From NCBI GenBank assembly GCA_900542805.1, contig UQOW01000026.1, positions 1-14,588 on the forward strand: a DNA stretch of 14,588 nt, written 5' to 3'. Every line of letters begins with the position of its first letter. Position 1 is the first letter of the stretch. The notes below the pieces were generated by a model. That model had not been told where the DNA came from. It did no database searches and saw only the letters and a list, made by a program, of their open reading frames with translations. Below are positions 1 to 8,315 of this stretch, in pieces. The translations under genes were made by a program, and so were the position numbers. The DNA is from an uncultured Sutterella sp. (GTDB taxonomy: Bacteria; Pseudomonadota; Gammaproteobacteria; Burkholderiales; Burkholderiaceae_F).

Positions 1-54
1 TTGCCCCGTGACTCAGTAGGGAATCCTCGTCCTTCAGGGCGAGGAGGAAGTCAA
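1..54 (+). repeat. IS200/IS605-type right-end hairpin, copy 1
   Basis: Positions 25-44 form an 8-bp stem (CCTCGTCC with GGGCGAGG, one G-T pair) closed by a TTCA loop and followed by AGGAAGTCAA. The same hairpin and tail occur at 10833-10862, and a variant at 14554-14581, all on the + strand. A short GC hairpin with a TTCA or TTTA loop just before a TCAA-like end is what I know from the right ends of IS200/IS605-family elements, where it also forms the 3' end of the TnpB guide RNA. The sequence left of the hairpin (1-24) differs from copies 2 and 3, so this is a separate subgroup. Any transposase or tnpB would lie to the left, outside the window. The family call is from memory of such ends, not from a database match. 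Confidence 0.6.
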
Positions 55-190
55 AAGGCTTTGTTTCACATTAAGGGATTCCGCGTGTTGCATGCATGAA
101 GGCTCGCTTTTCCCACGTGTCCTTAGGTTTTCTGTCGCGCCGAGATAAGTCAAGTTTTTGACGACTTTTTTAGGCGACACTTTCCGTTCG

Positions 191-219
191 TTTTTAGCGT
201 CTTCGATAAACTGTACAAT
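191..219 (+). promoter_or_regulatory. Candidate purL promoter
   Basis: A TACAAT -10 box lies at 214-219 and a weak TTTTTA -35 box at 191-196, with a 17-bp spacer. Transcription would start near 226, giving a leader of about 70 nt before purL. The -10 sequence is the same as in the candidate mdh and orn promoters of this window. The -35 box is poor, so this is a pattern call only. Confidence 0.35.
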
Positions 220-235
220 GTTCTTACCGAACGAG

Positions 236-252
236 CCGACCGTTTCGGTCGG
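236..252 (+). other. Palindrome / hairpin in purL leader
   Basis: CCGACCG (236-242) and CGGTCGG (246-252) form a perfect 7-bp stem with a TTT loop, 44 nt upstream of the purL start. No T-run follows, so it is not an intrinsic terminator. It could be an RNA hairpin at the 5' end of the transcript or a DNA operator. It does not match the E. coli PurR box as I know it. Between copy 1 of the repeat and this element (55-190) I see nothing recognisable. Confidence 0.4.
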
Positions 253-296
253 ATCGGCGGTCGTCTCTTTACGTAACTGAGATAAGGGAAGTCACT

Positions 297-3200
297 ATGA
301 TTTTGGAGTTTTCCGGCCCCGGTGCCCTAAGTGCGTTCCGTGCCGAACGCGTCCTCGCTGAGTTAAAAACTTTCGTGCCGAGTGCTCAAGCCGTCGGTGC
401 ACACTACGTACACTACGTGTTAACGGAAAAACCTTTAACAGATGAAGAAAAAGCGCGTCTAACGGACTTGCTCGATTACGGCGAAGCCGCCGAAAGCCCT
501 CGCGCGGATGTTTGCGTTCTCGTGGCGCCGCGCCGCGGAACCATCAGTCCCTGGTCGAGTAAAGCGACTGATATTGCCCACAATACGGGCCTTGCTTGCG
601 TGGTCCGTATCGAGCGCGCCGTCCGGTACGCCGTCACGCTTGCGGACGGATTGCCAATGTCCGATGAGCAGCGTGCATCGCTTTATGCCCTTCTTTGTGA
701 CCGTATGACGCAATCGGTTGTCGATCCGAGTCGGGCGGCCGAAACGATTTTTGCCGATACCGAAAGTCGTCCGATGACTTCGGTCGATATTCTAACGGGC
801 GGTCGTGCGGCTCTGCAGAAAGCCAATACCGAGATGGGTTTGGCGCTTTCGGAAGACGAAATCGACTACCTGGTCGATGCCTTTTCCGCTCAGAAACGCA
901 ATCCCACGGACGTCGAATTGATGATGTTTGCGCAGGCCAATTCCGAGCATTGCCGCCATAAGATTTTTAATGCCGAATTTACGATTGACGGCGTCAAACA
1001 GCCCGAAACACTCTTTCAGATGATTCGCGAGACGCATAAAGCAGCGCCTCAGGGAACGATTGTGGCGTATTCGGACAATGCTGCGATTTTGGAAGGTCCG
1101 GCTGTTCCGCGCCTTTATCCGCGCCCGGATGAAAAAGATCCGTTCGGATCGATCTACGTCGAGCGCCTCGAGACCACCGACACGGTATTTAAAGTGGAAA
1201 CCCATAACCACCCGACGGCCATCAGCCCCTTCCCGGGTGCTGCCACAGGTTCGGGCGGAGAAATCCGCGACGAGGGTGCTACAGGTCGAGGCGCGCGTCC
1301 TAAAGCCGGTCTTTGCGGCTTTTCGGTGTCGGCTTTACATATTCCCGGCCATCCGCAGGATTGGGAAAACGACCGCGATACGACGCAGGAGCGAAACGGT
1401 CAATCCGCTTCGGTATATGGGGCACCTTCTCGCATTGCCTCGGCCTTGTCGGTGATGACCGAAGGTCCGATCGGAGCGGCCTCCTTTAATAACGAATTCG
1501 GACGCCCGAATATTCTCGGGTACTTCCGCGCCTTCGAAGCGCGCGTGGGCGATGTGCGCTACGGTTACCACAAGCCCATCATGCTCGCGGGCGGTATCGG
1601 CAACATTCGCGCCGATCAAACGAACAAGCACACGCTCAAACCCGGAACCCTGATGATTGTGCTCGGAGGCCCGGGAATGCGCATCGGCCTGGGCGGGGGA
1701 GCCGCAAGCTCCATGGCCTCGGGCGCCAATGCCGAGGACCTCGATTTTGACAGCGTCCAGCGCGGCAATCCCGAAATGCAGCGCCGTGCCCAGGAAGTAA
1801 TCGACAGGTGCTGGGAAGCCGGTGCCCGAAATCCGATTCTTGCGATTCACGATATCGGAGCCGGGGGTCTGTCTAATGCCATGCCGGAACTCGCGGACCT
1901 ATCGGGCCACGGGGCACGCCTCTCGCTTGAAGCTGTGCCTGTTTTGGAAAAGGGCATGAGCCCCCTGGAAGTCTGGAGTAACGAAAGCCAAGAGCGCTAC
2001 GCTCTTGCGGTTGCCCCGGAGGATCTGGAGCGATTCGATGCGATTTGCCGGCGCGAGCGGTGCCCGTATGCGGTTTTGGGAACAATTAGCGACGACAACA
2101 TGCTCATTGTCGAAGGGCGTCAGGGCGAGGAGCGGGCTGTCCAGATGCCTATGGATGTCCTTTTGGGTAAACCCCCGAAGATGCATCGCGATGTGCGTAC
2201 GCGCCACGGGCGCCTGTCTTCTTTCGATGCACGCGATGTGGATTTGGCCGATGCATTAAGCCGCGTTTTGCGCCATCCGACGGTTGCCGGTAAGAACTTT
2301 TTGGTCACGATTGCCGATCGTACGGTGGGCGGCCTTGTCTCGCGCGATCAGATGATCGGTCCCTGGCAGGTTCCGGTTGCTGACTGCGCCGTGACAACCC
2401 TCAATTACTCGGGCTTTAAGGGCGAGGCGATGGCTATCGGCGAGCGCACTCCCTTGGCCGTCATCGATTCGGCAGCAGCTTCGCGCATGGCCATTGCCGA
2501 AGCCGTTACGAACATCGTTGCGGCGGACGTGAATTTGGCGACGGTCAAACTCTCGGCCAATTGGATGGCCGCCTGCGGTGTGGACGGGGAAGATGCCAAA
2601 CTGTATGCAGCCGTTAAAGCGGCAAGGGACCTGTGCCTGAATCTCGGGATTTCCATTCCGGTCGGAAAAGATTCCTGCTCGATGCGCACGACTTGGAAGG
2701 ACGGGGACGTCGATAAAGCCGTTACGAGCCCGATTTCGCTTATCGTCTCGGCCGCAGGTCCCGTCTCGGATGTGCGTCTGACGGTCACGCCGGAACTCAA
2801 AGCCGTTCCGAGCCGCCTAGTTGCTTTTGATTTCGGTGCCAAGAAGTGCCGCATGGGCGGATCGATTCTGGCGCAGGTGCTCCAAAACTTCGGGTCGGTG
2901 ACGCCTGACTTTACCGACACGGAAGCGTTAAAGAACTTCGTTCGCTTGGTGCGGGGCCTTACGGATGAAGGAATTCTCCTAGCGTACCACGATAGAAGCG
3001 ACGGCGGTCTTGCGACAACGCTTTGCGAGATGATGTTTGCCTCCCATAAGGGGGTTCGCGTCAGCCTGGATGCTCTGGCCGACGGCGAGGTCAGTGTCGA
3101 TAAAGCGCTTTCCGTGCTCTTTAACGAAGAACTCGGGGCGGTCTTGCAGGTGCGCGAAGAGTCGCTTGCCGACGTGACTTCAAGGGCAGAATCCTTGGGT

Positions 3201-4238
3201 CTGACGCGCTACTACGCCCAAATCGGTACCGTCACCGACAGGGATAATCTTGAAATCGAGACCGCGGGCAAGGTCCTTCTTTCAATCCCGCGCGTTCACC
3301 TGATGCGCGACTGGTCGGAAGTGACGCACGCGATGGCACGCCTTCGCGACAACCCGGTTTGTGCCGACAGCGAATTTGCCGTCGTTACGGGACAAAAGAC
3401 CAAGGGTCTGTTCGTTAAAACCACCTTTGATGCACACGAGCGCATCGCCGCGCCTTTCGTGCATTCGAGTCATGCGCGACCGGTTGTGGCCGTTTTACGC
3501 GAAGAAGGCGTGAACTCGCAAAACGAGATGGCGGCGGCCTTTTATCGGGTCGGCTTTACCGTTCGCGATCTACATATGACAGACCTACTGGAAGGGAGAG
3601 CGGACTTAAAGGACATTTGCGGTCTTGCAGCCGCCGGAGGCTTTTCGTACGGCGATGTTTTAGGTGCCGGCGGCGGATGGGCGAAAACCATTCTATTGAA
3701 CGCTCGGTTAACCGACATGTTCCGCACGTTCTTCGAGCGACCCGACACGTTCACGCTCGGCGTGTGTAACGGGTGCCAGATGATGAGTCTCTTGAAGGAC
3801 CTTATCCCCGGCGCCGAACACTGGCCGCGCTTTGTCACGAACCGCTCCGAGCAGTTCGAAGGCAGGTTAAGTGAGGTTCGTATCGAATCTTCTCCCTCGA
3901 TTTTCTTCAGAGGCATGGCAGGAAGCGCACTTCCGATTGTCACGTCGCACGGCGAAGGACGCGTTCTGTGGGCTCGCTCCGAAGATGCGACCGAGGCCTA
4001 CGTGGCAGCACGGTACGTCGACGGTGACGGTCTTCCGACCGAGGTTTATCCGATGAATCCGAACGGATCGCCCGAGGGCGTGACGTCGCTTACGACCCGC
4101 GACGGGCGTGCGACCATCATCATGCCGCATCCGGAGCGCAGTGTTCGCGTGGCCACGCTTTCTTGGTACGAGGACACGAAAGAGGAATTTACCGGCTGGA
4201 TGAGAGTCTTTGAAAATGCCCGTGTGTGGGTCGGGTAG
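297..4238 (+). CDS. purL: Phosphoribosylformylglycinamidine synthase, single-chain (FGAM synthase)
   Basis: Catalyses the fourth step of de novo purine synthesis in the cytoplasm: FGAR + ATP + glutamine to FGAM. At 1313 aa it matches the large single-chain form (E. coli about 1295 aa), with N-terminal PurS-like region (about 1-160), linker, two-part synthetase domain and C-terminal glutaminase. Visible motifs are NSEHCRHK (215-222), KVETHNHP (299-306), GLGGGAASS (464-472) and, in the glutaminase, GVCNGCQMM with nucleophile Cys1157 and the HPE pair His1278/Glu1280. The ATG at 297 has an AAGGGA ribosome binding site 7 nt upstream and the protein begins MILEFSGPGALS, normal for the family. The LysE gene follows 15 nt after the stop and may be co-transcribed. 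Nothing looks truncated. Antisense and alternate-frame ORFs inside this gene are shadows. Confidence 0.98.
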   Translation: MILEFSGPGALSAFRAERVLAELKTFVPSAQAVGAHYVHYVLTEKPLTDEEKARLTDLLDYGEAAESPRADVCVLVAPRRGTISPWSSKATDIAHNTGLACVVRIERAVRYAVTLADGLPMSDEQRASLYALLCDRMTQSVVDPSRAAETIFADTESRPMTSVDILTGGRAALQKANTEMGLALSEDEIDYLVDAFSAQKRNPTDVELMMFAQANSEHCRHKIFNAEFTIDGVKQPETLFQMIRETHKAAPQGTIVAYSDNAAILEGPAVPRLYPRPDEKDPFGSIYVERLETTDTVFKVETHNHPTAISPFPGAATGSGGEIRDEGATGRGARPKAGLCGFSVSALHIPGHPQDWENDRDTTQERNGQSASVYGAPSRIASALSVMTEGPIGAASFNNEFGRPNILGYFRAFEARVGDVRYGYHKPIMLAGGIGNIRADQTNKHTLKPGTLMIVLGGPGMRIGLGGGAASSMASGANAEDLDFDSVQRGNPEMQRRAQEVIDRCWEAGARNPILAIHDIGAGGLSNAMPELADLSGHGARLSLEAVPVLEKGMSPLEVWSNESQERYALAVAPEDLERFDAICRRERCPYAVLGTISDDNMLIVEGRQGEERAVQMPMDVLLGKPPKMHRDVRTRHGRLSSFDARDVDLADALSRVLRHPTVAGKNFLVTIADRTVGGLVSRDQMIGPWQVPVADCAVTTLNYSGFKGEAMAIGERTPLAVIDSAAASRMAIAEAVTNIVAADVNLATVKLSANWMAACGVDGEDAKLYAAVKAARDLCLNLGISIPVGKDSCSMRTTWKDGDVDKAVTSPISLIVSAAGPVSDVRLTVTPELKAVPSRLVAFDFGAKKCRMGGSILAQVLQNFGSVTPDFTDTEALKNFVRLVRGLTDEGILLAYHDRSDGGLATTLCEMMFASHKGVRVSLDALADGEVSVDKALSVLFNEELGAVLQVREESLADVTSRAESLGLTRYYAQIGTVTDRDNLEIETAGKVLLSIPRVHLMRDWSEVTHAMARLRDNPVCADSEFAVVTGQKTKGLFVKTTFDAHERIAAPFVHSSHARPVVAVLREEGVNSQNEMAAAFYRVGFTVRDLHMTDLLEGRADLKDICGLAAAGGFSYGDVLGAGGGWAKTILLNARLTDMFRTFFERPDTFTLGVCNGCQMMSLLKDLIPGAEHWPRFVTNRSEQFEGRLSEVRIESSPSIFFRGMAGSALPIVTSHGEGRVLWARSEDATEAYVAARYVDGDGLPTEVYPMNPNGSPEGVTSLTTRDGRATIIMPHPERSVRVATLSWYEDTKEEFTGWMRVFENARVWVG

Positions 4239-4253
4239 AGAAAGACTTTCGGT

Positions 4254-4871
4254 ATGACGCTTTCGATTTACGGTGCGTTCGTTTTGGCGAGTGTCCTACT
4301 GGCATTTGCACCGGGGCCGGACAATATGTTCGTCCTGGTGCAATCGGCCGTGCATGGGGTGAAAAAGGGTCTATGTACCGTTGCCGGTCTATCGGTGGGT
4401 GTGGCGCTTCAAACCGTTGCGGCGGCCTTGGGTGTCGCGGCCGTGGTGGCCGCGTCGCCCTCGCTTTTTTGGGCGATTCGCATTCTCGGGGCGCTCTATT
4501 TAACGTACTTGGCAATCATGAGTTGGACGCATCCGACGGCAGGCTCTGCCTGTGCCACGGAAGAGACGGCCGATTCGGTGCTTTTTCGACGCGGCATTCT
4601 CATGAATGTCACGAACCCGAAGGTTCAGATTTTCTTTTTGGCGTTTTTCCCCCAGTTTGTCACACGCGGAGCCGACTCCCTGCAAACAGCGTGCGAGATG
4701 ACGGTTTTGGGGGTCACGTTTATGGTCGTCACGCTCCTTGTGTTTTCTTTGATTGCCTTTTGTGCCGGTTCGGTTGCCGAAAAATTGCGGACACCGCGCG
4801 TGCAGTTTTATTTAAACCGCTCGGCAGCCGTCATTTTTGTTTGTCTTGCTGCCGGAACGCTCCTTTCTTAA
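4254..4871 (+). CDS. LysE/RhtB-family amino-acid exporter
   Basis: A 205-aa inner-membrane protein with the six hydrophobic stretches typical of the LysE/RhtB family (usually 200-210 aa), which exports amino acids or related small molecules driven by the membrane potential or proton gradient. Family hallmarks are APGPDN at residues 19-24 and an NPK motif (121-123) that opens a helix running into a FFPQF stretch. The substrate cannot be read from the sequence. The start codon lies 15 nt after purL with only a weak purine-rich stretch (GAGAAAG) before it, which suggests translation following purL on one transcript. The stop codon (4869-4871) overlaps the stop of the convergent PIN gene (4868-4870). 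A longer 250-aa ORF in another frame here (4226-4978) is Cys/Gly/Arg-rich and is a shadow. Confidence 0.93.
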   Translation: MTLSIYGAFVLASVLLAFAPGPDNMFVLVQSAVHGVKKGLCTVAGLSVGVALQTVAAALGVAAVVAASPSLFWAIRILGALYLTYLAIMSWTHPTAGSACATEETADSVLFRRGILMNVTNPKVQIFFLAFFPQFVTRGADSLQTACEMTVLGVTFMVVTLLVFSLIAFCAGSVAEKLRTPRVQFYLNRSAAVIFVCLAAGTLLS

Positions 4872-5281
4872 AGTCCCTCGGGTGTTGTGATACGCACGCC
4901 GAGGCGGCGCATCTTCTTGGCAATCTTCAGAAGGTGTTTGTCGCGCGTGATGAGCGGACAAACGCGCCTGGCAGCTAAATCCAAGAACTTTTGATCATCG
5001 ACGTCTTTGCACCGCATGGGGCTTGCGCTGTCGGTGTCGCTTACCTGACACGAGAAGGCAAGGTAGGCCGTTAAGATGTCCCGGGTTTGATCCTCGCTAC
5101 GGTCAAAGGGGGCGCGCATCAGAACGTCCGTAAGTTCAGCAAGAGTCTCAAGGGAGACGAGGGCGTAAAGAGACTTGGAAGAAAGCGCCTGCATTAGACC
5201 CTGAACACGTGCATCGCGCCAATAAAAGAGGTCAAGCACGATGTTGGTGTCCAAAACCAAATAGTCCTGATTCGGGCTCAT
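4868..5281 (-). CDS. PIN-domain protein, putative ribonuclease (COG1569-like)
   Basis: A PIN-fold protein, a Mg2+-dependent RNase family that includes VapC-type toxins. The acidic active-site residues are visible: the Asp of LDTN near the N-terminus, Glu in LETLAEL, Asp residues in KDVDDQKFLDLA, and Asp in LITRDKHLL. The DTN / KDxDDxKFL pattern and C-terminal MRRLGVRITTPEGL fit the group annotated as putative toxin-antitoxin component, PIN family, which is often encoded alone. No small antitoxin ORF lies beside it. Start choice: the frame opens at 5359 (163 aa), with ATGs also at 5308 and 5281. I favour 5281 (137 aa) because it leaves about ten residues before LDTN, as is usual, and has a purine-rich AAGAGAC before it; the site is weak, so 5308 or 5359 remain possible. 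It is convergent with the LysE gene, overlapping by 4 nt. Confidence 0.85.
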   Translation of the reverse strand: MSPNQDYLVLDTNIVLDLFYWRDARVQGLMQALSSKSLYALVSLETLAELTDVLMRAPFDRSEDQTRDILTAYLAFSCQVSDTDSASPMRCKDVDDQKFLDLAARRVCPLITRDKHLLKIAKKMRRLGVRITTPEGL

Positions 5282-5391
5282 CGTCTCTTGAGTCGGAACA
5301 GTAGCCATCAGCGTCGGCAGTTTCTCAATCACAGGGTTTGCGGCAAGGCGTGAAATCATAGGAAAAAATAGGTATTAACTTTCGGGAAAAC

Positions 5392-5421
5392 TTAAAAAAC
5401 CGAAGTCAGCTTGACTATAAT
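5392..5421 (+). promoter_or_regulatory. Candidate promoter of the P-type ATPase cassette
   Basis: A perfect TATAAT -10 box is at 5416-5421, with TTAAAA as -35 at 5392-5397 and an 18-bp spacer. The leader from about 5428 to 5493 contains a small hairpin (ACGCAC at 5441-5446 with GTGCGT at 5460-5465). This is the best-looking promoter in the window. The PIN gene is transcribed away from it. Confidence 0.55.
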
Positions 5422-5493
5422 ACGAGCAAGACAAAAGGGCACGCACGAGGGAATGCGGCGTGCGTCGGATGACAGTTTTTTCGGAGAGAAAAA

Positions 5494-5826
5494 ATGGTCC
5501 TGAATCAAACCACCAAATACGGTCTTATTTTTGCCGGCGGTCTTATTCTCGGCGCTTTGGGTGCCGTGGCACTGGCTAAGGGTAAGAAAGCCGGCGGTAT
5601 TAAGCCTCTGGCAAGCTCCCTTCTTTCCGCGGGCATGGATGTTAAAGACAAAGTCATGACCGGCATCGACGGCGTGCGCGAGGAATTGGCAGATGTTGTG
5701 GCCGAAGCGCAGGTCAAGTCCCAGATGCGTCGTGAGTCTCAGGAAGAAGCCGAAGCGGCAGCGACCGTGCAAGCCAAACCCGCTAAAAAGACGCGTCGCG
5801 TTGCCAAGGCCAAGAAAACGGCGTAG
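5494..5826 (+). CDS. Small Gly-zipper membrane protein upstream of metal ATPase (PacL/YtxH-like)
   Basis: A 110-aa protein with one predicted membrane helix near the N-terminus (about 9-29) that carries a glycine zipper (GGLILGALG). It is followed by an amphipathic helical region (about 36-90) with charged residues, then a Lys/Arg/Ala-rich tail ending KKTRRVAKAKKTA. Start at ATG 5494, with GGAG 7 nt upstream. Short proteins of this plan are known next to P1B ATPases; the mycobacterial PacL (DUF1490) proteins act as membrane-bound helpers and metal chaperones. Similarity here is in plan and position, and the acidic/His metal motif of PacL1 is absent, so a metal-binding role is not supported. 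It is separated from the ATPase by 125 nt that contain a terminator-like hairpin. It could also be called a YtxH-like hypothetical protein. Confidence 0.85.
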   Translation: MVLNQTTKYGLIFAGGLILGALGAVALAKGKKAGGIKPLASSLLSAGMDVKDKVMTGIDGVREELADVVAEAQVKSQMRRESQEEAEAAATVQAKPAKKTRRVAKAKKTA

Positions 5827-5844
5827 TTGTTGCTTGCTTTACGG

Positions 5845-5894
5845 AAAAGCCCGAAGGTCCGCGCGATGGGTTGTTGCGTCGGCTTCGGGTTTTT
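5845..5894 (+). terminator. Terminator or attenuator between the small membrane protein and the ATPase
   Basis: AAAAGCCCGAAG (5845-5856) pairs with CTTCGGGTTTTT (5883-5894): 12 bp including one G-T pair, ending in a run of five T. The 26-nt loop is long for an intrinsic terminator. It is A/T-flanked on both sides, so it could act in either direction. It would cap transcripts of the 110-aa gene and let only part of the RNA polymerase through into the ATPase. I see no convincing second promoter between it and the ATPase start at 5952. Confidence 0.6.
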
Positions 5895-5951
5895 AAGTTT
5901 TCGACTGCGCCGATTGTTGCGCTCGCTTAAATCGGTATTTTTCTAAATCCT

Positions 5952-8315
5952 ATGAAGTTTACTCTTGCTCACAGCATCGGCAATCGCGTACGCTATCGCA
6001 CCAAATCCACAATGAGCCGAGAAACGGCTCGGATTATTGCTGAAAAACTCACGCAGATCCCCGGTCTTAACGGAGTGACCGTAAACCCGGTCACCGGTAG
6101 CGTCCTGGCATACTGGAAAACCCGCGAGGCGCATCAGGCGCTTTTAACGTATTTGCAGGGCCTTGAAACCCATCCGATTGCCGCTCGACGGTTGCGGGCT
6201 AAGAAAAAAGTCGGTCTTAAAAAAGAAACTCAGGCTTTAGCGCAGGAAACCGAAAAGTCACTCACTCAAGCGGCTCGTCACATCGGAGATCTTTTCGGAC
6301 GTGCTTTTTCGGGTATGCCCGTCGTTGAGGTCGTACGGCGACCCTTTCTGTCGACCGAGGAGATTGCGCGCCTGCAAGAGTCCTCGGATTTGGATTTTTC
6401 GCCGCTGGCTCGTTGGGTGGTGCTCCGTTCGGTTCTGCCGCTTCTCGTCAATACAGCCAATGTCTTTTTGGGCGCCGTTCCGTACTTTTTCAAGGGTGTG
6501 AAAAACCTGTTGCACGGGAAGCTTAACGTCGAAGTTCTCGATGCATCGGCTATCGGCATGTCGCTTCTGTTGCGCGACTTTCGGACAGCCGGTTTGGTGA
6601 TTTTGCTTCTCGGAATGGGCGAGATGCTCGAGCGCTATACGCGCAAAAAGTCCTTAGCGAGTCTTGCCGATCAGTTGGCACTTAAGGTCGACCGCGTTTG
6701 GGTGCGTGACGGGCACGCCGTCAAAGAAAAGTCGCTTTCGCAAGTCAAACCCACCGACGTCATTGTCGTTCGCACCGGAAACACGATTCCCGTGGACGGA
6801 ACGGTCGTCGCCGGCAATGCTGCCGTCAATCAGGCAACGATGACGGGGGAACCCCTTGCCGTGCATCGGGAAGCGGGCGGATCGGTCTTTGCCGGAACCG
6901 TGGTCGAAGACGGCGAGATTGATATTCACCCGACGAAGATGGGCGACGGCACCCGGCTCAATCAAATCGTTCAATTCATCGAAACCTCCGAAAAGAGTAA
7001 AGCCGGGATTCAAGGGAAAGCCGAACGCTTAGCCGATGCCGTCGTTCCCTTTAACTTTGCCTTAGCCGGGATCGTGTTCCTGGCAACCCGAAGCCTGGCG
7101 CGTGCGGCCTCGGTGTTGATGGTCGACTACTCGTGCGCACTGCGTCTTGCAACACCGCTTGCGATTTTGACGGCGATGAAGCAGGGCACGCACACGGGAG
7201 TCCTCGTAAAGGGCGGACGGTACTTAGAAGCTTTAGCCGAAGTCGATACCGTCGTCTTTGATAAGACAGGGACCTTAACGCAAGCTTCGCCGAAACTTTC
7301 GGACGTCGTTTCGCTCGATCCGACGCGCACGGAAGACGAAGTGCTCGCCTTGGCTGCGTGCCTGGAAGAACACTTCCCGCACCCGGCTTCCCGCGCCGTC
7401 GTGCGAGCCGCTCAGGAGCGGGGCCTTGATCACTTTACGGAAGAACACGATTCGACGGTCAAGTACGTCGTGGCACACGGGATTTGCTCGTCGGTGGACG
7501 GGGAAAAGGTCATCATCGGATCGCGCCACTTTATCGAAGAAGATGAAAAGGTCGATGTGTCGGCAGCAACCGAACACGTCGAGCGCTTAGCCGAGCAAGG
7601 AAAATCGATTCTTTACATGGCCTTGGGAGGAAAACTCATCGGCATTCTCGGAATCGTCGATCCATTGCGTCCTGAGTCGCGCGAAGTGATTGCGGCGCTA
7701 CGCCGTCGCGGAATTCGTCGCATCGTGATGCTCACGGGCGATGATGCGCGGACGGCCAAGACCGTTGCACAGGCACTCGGAATTCAGGAATTTCGTGCAC
7801 AGGTCCTTCCGACCGATAAGGCCGGTCACGTTCAGGCGCTCAAGAAAGAAGGCTGCAAGGTCCTTATGATCGGCGACGGCGTGAATGACAGCCCGGCGCT
7901 TTCGTGCGCCGATGTTGGAGCAACCTTAAAGGAAGGAAGCGATATTGCCCAGGAAGTGGCCGATGTCGTCCTGATGAACAACAGCCTTGCGGATCTTCCG
8001 TATGCCATCGATTTGGGGCGTGCGACGATGTCTCGGATTAAAGAGAATTTTACCGTGTCTGTGGGTCTTAACACGGGCTTTTTGGCGGGCGGTTTAACCG
8101 GGGCGTTAACACCGGCAACGGGAGCCGTGCTTCACAATATGACGACAATCGGCGTGTGTTTAAATGCCATGCGTCCGCCCATGAGCGCGAGTGCAAACGA
8201 CAGACATTGGATTGCCGAAGCGGCCAGTTTCCTTGCTTCCTGCTCGGAAACAACCGACGGGAAAAAGGCCGCTGAAAAACTCCTTGAAGCCGCTGATATG
8301 AAGGAAACTGTATGA
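5952..8315 (+). CDS. Heavy-metal-translocating P-type ATPase (P1B-like, Ser-Cys type)
   Basis: A 787-aa inner-membrane pump that drives a metal cation across the membrane with ATP. P-type hallmarks: TGE in the actuator domain (298-300), phosphorylated Asp437 in DKTGTLT, an HP site in the nucleotide domain (EHFPHP, 473-478), TGD (595-597) and GDGVNDSPAL (641-650). The metal-site helix reads DYSCALRLATP, with Ser394-Cys395 in place of the CPC of copper pumps. Residues about 7-56 form an HMA-like domain without CxxC, ending VNPVTGSVLAYW; a basic linker (about 75-150) follows before the first helices. The Ser-Cys motif resembles the mycobacterial CtpC group (Mn/Zn) and related gut-bacterial pumps, so Mn or Zn efflux is a guess. 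The ATG at 5952 lacks a clear ribosome binding site. Its stop overlaps the next start (ATGA). Confidence 0.93.
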   Translation: MKFTLAHSIGNRVRYRTKSTMSRETARIIAEKLTQIPGLNGVTVNPVTGSVLAYWKTREAHQALLTYLQGLETHPIAARRLRAKKKVGLKKETQALAQETEKSLTQAARHIGDLFGRAFSGMPVVEVVRRPFLSTEEIARLQESSDLDFSPLARWVVLRSVLPLLVNTANVFLGAVPYFFKGVKNLLHGKLNVEVLDASAIGMSLLLRDFRTAGLVILLLGMGEMLERYTRKKSLASLADQLALKVDRVWVRDGHAVKEKSLSQVKPTDVIVVRTGNTIPVDGTVVAGNAAVNQATMTGEPLAVHREAGGSVFAGTVVEDGEIDIHPTKMGDGTRLNQIVQFIETSEKSKAGIQGKAERLADAVVPFNFALAGIVFLATRSLARAASVLMVDYSCALRLATPLAILTAMKQGTHTGVLVKGGRYLEALAEVDTVVFDKTGTLTQASPKLSDVVSLDPTRTEDEVLALAACLEEHFPHPASRAVVRAAQERGLDHFTEEHDSTVKYVVAHGICSSVDGEKVIIGSRHFIEEDEKVDVSAATEHVERLAEQGKSILYMALGGKLIGILGIVDPLRPESREVIAALRRRGIRRIVMLTGDDARTAKTVAQALGIQEFRAQVLPTDKAGHVQALKKEGCKVLMIGDGVNDSPALSCADVGATLKEGSDIAQEVADVVLMNNSLADLPYAIDLGRATMSRIKENFTVSVGLNTGFLAGGLTGALTPATGAVLHNMTTIGVCLNAMRPPMSASANDRHWIAEAASFLASCSETTDGKKAAEKLLEAADMKETV

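Noticed and set aside
4226..4978. A 250-aa frame overlapping the end of purL, the LysE gene and the PIN gene
   Set aside because: It is Cys/Gly/Arg-rich with no domain, while the LysE frame has the family motifs and membrane helices.
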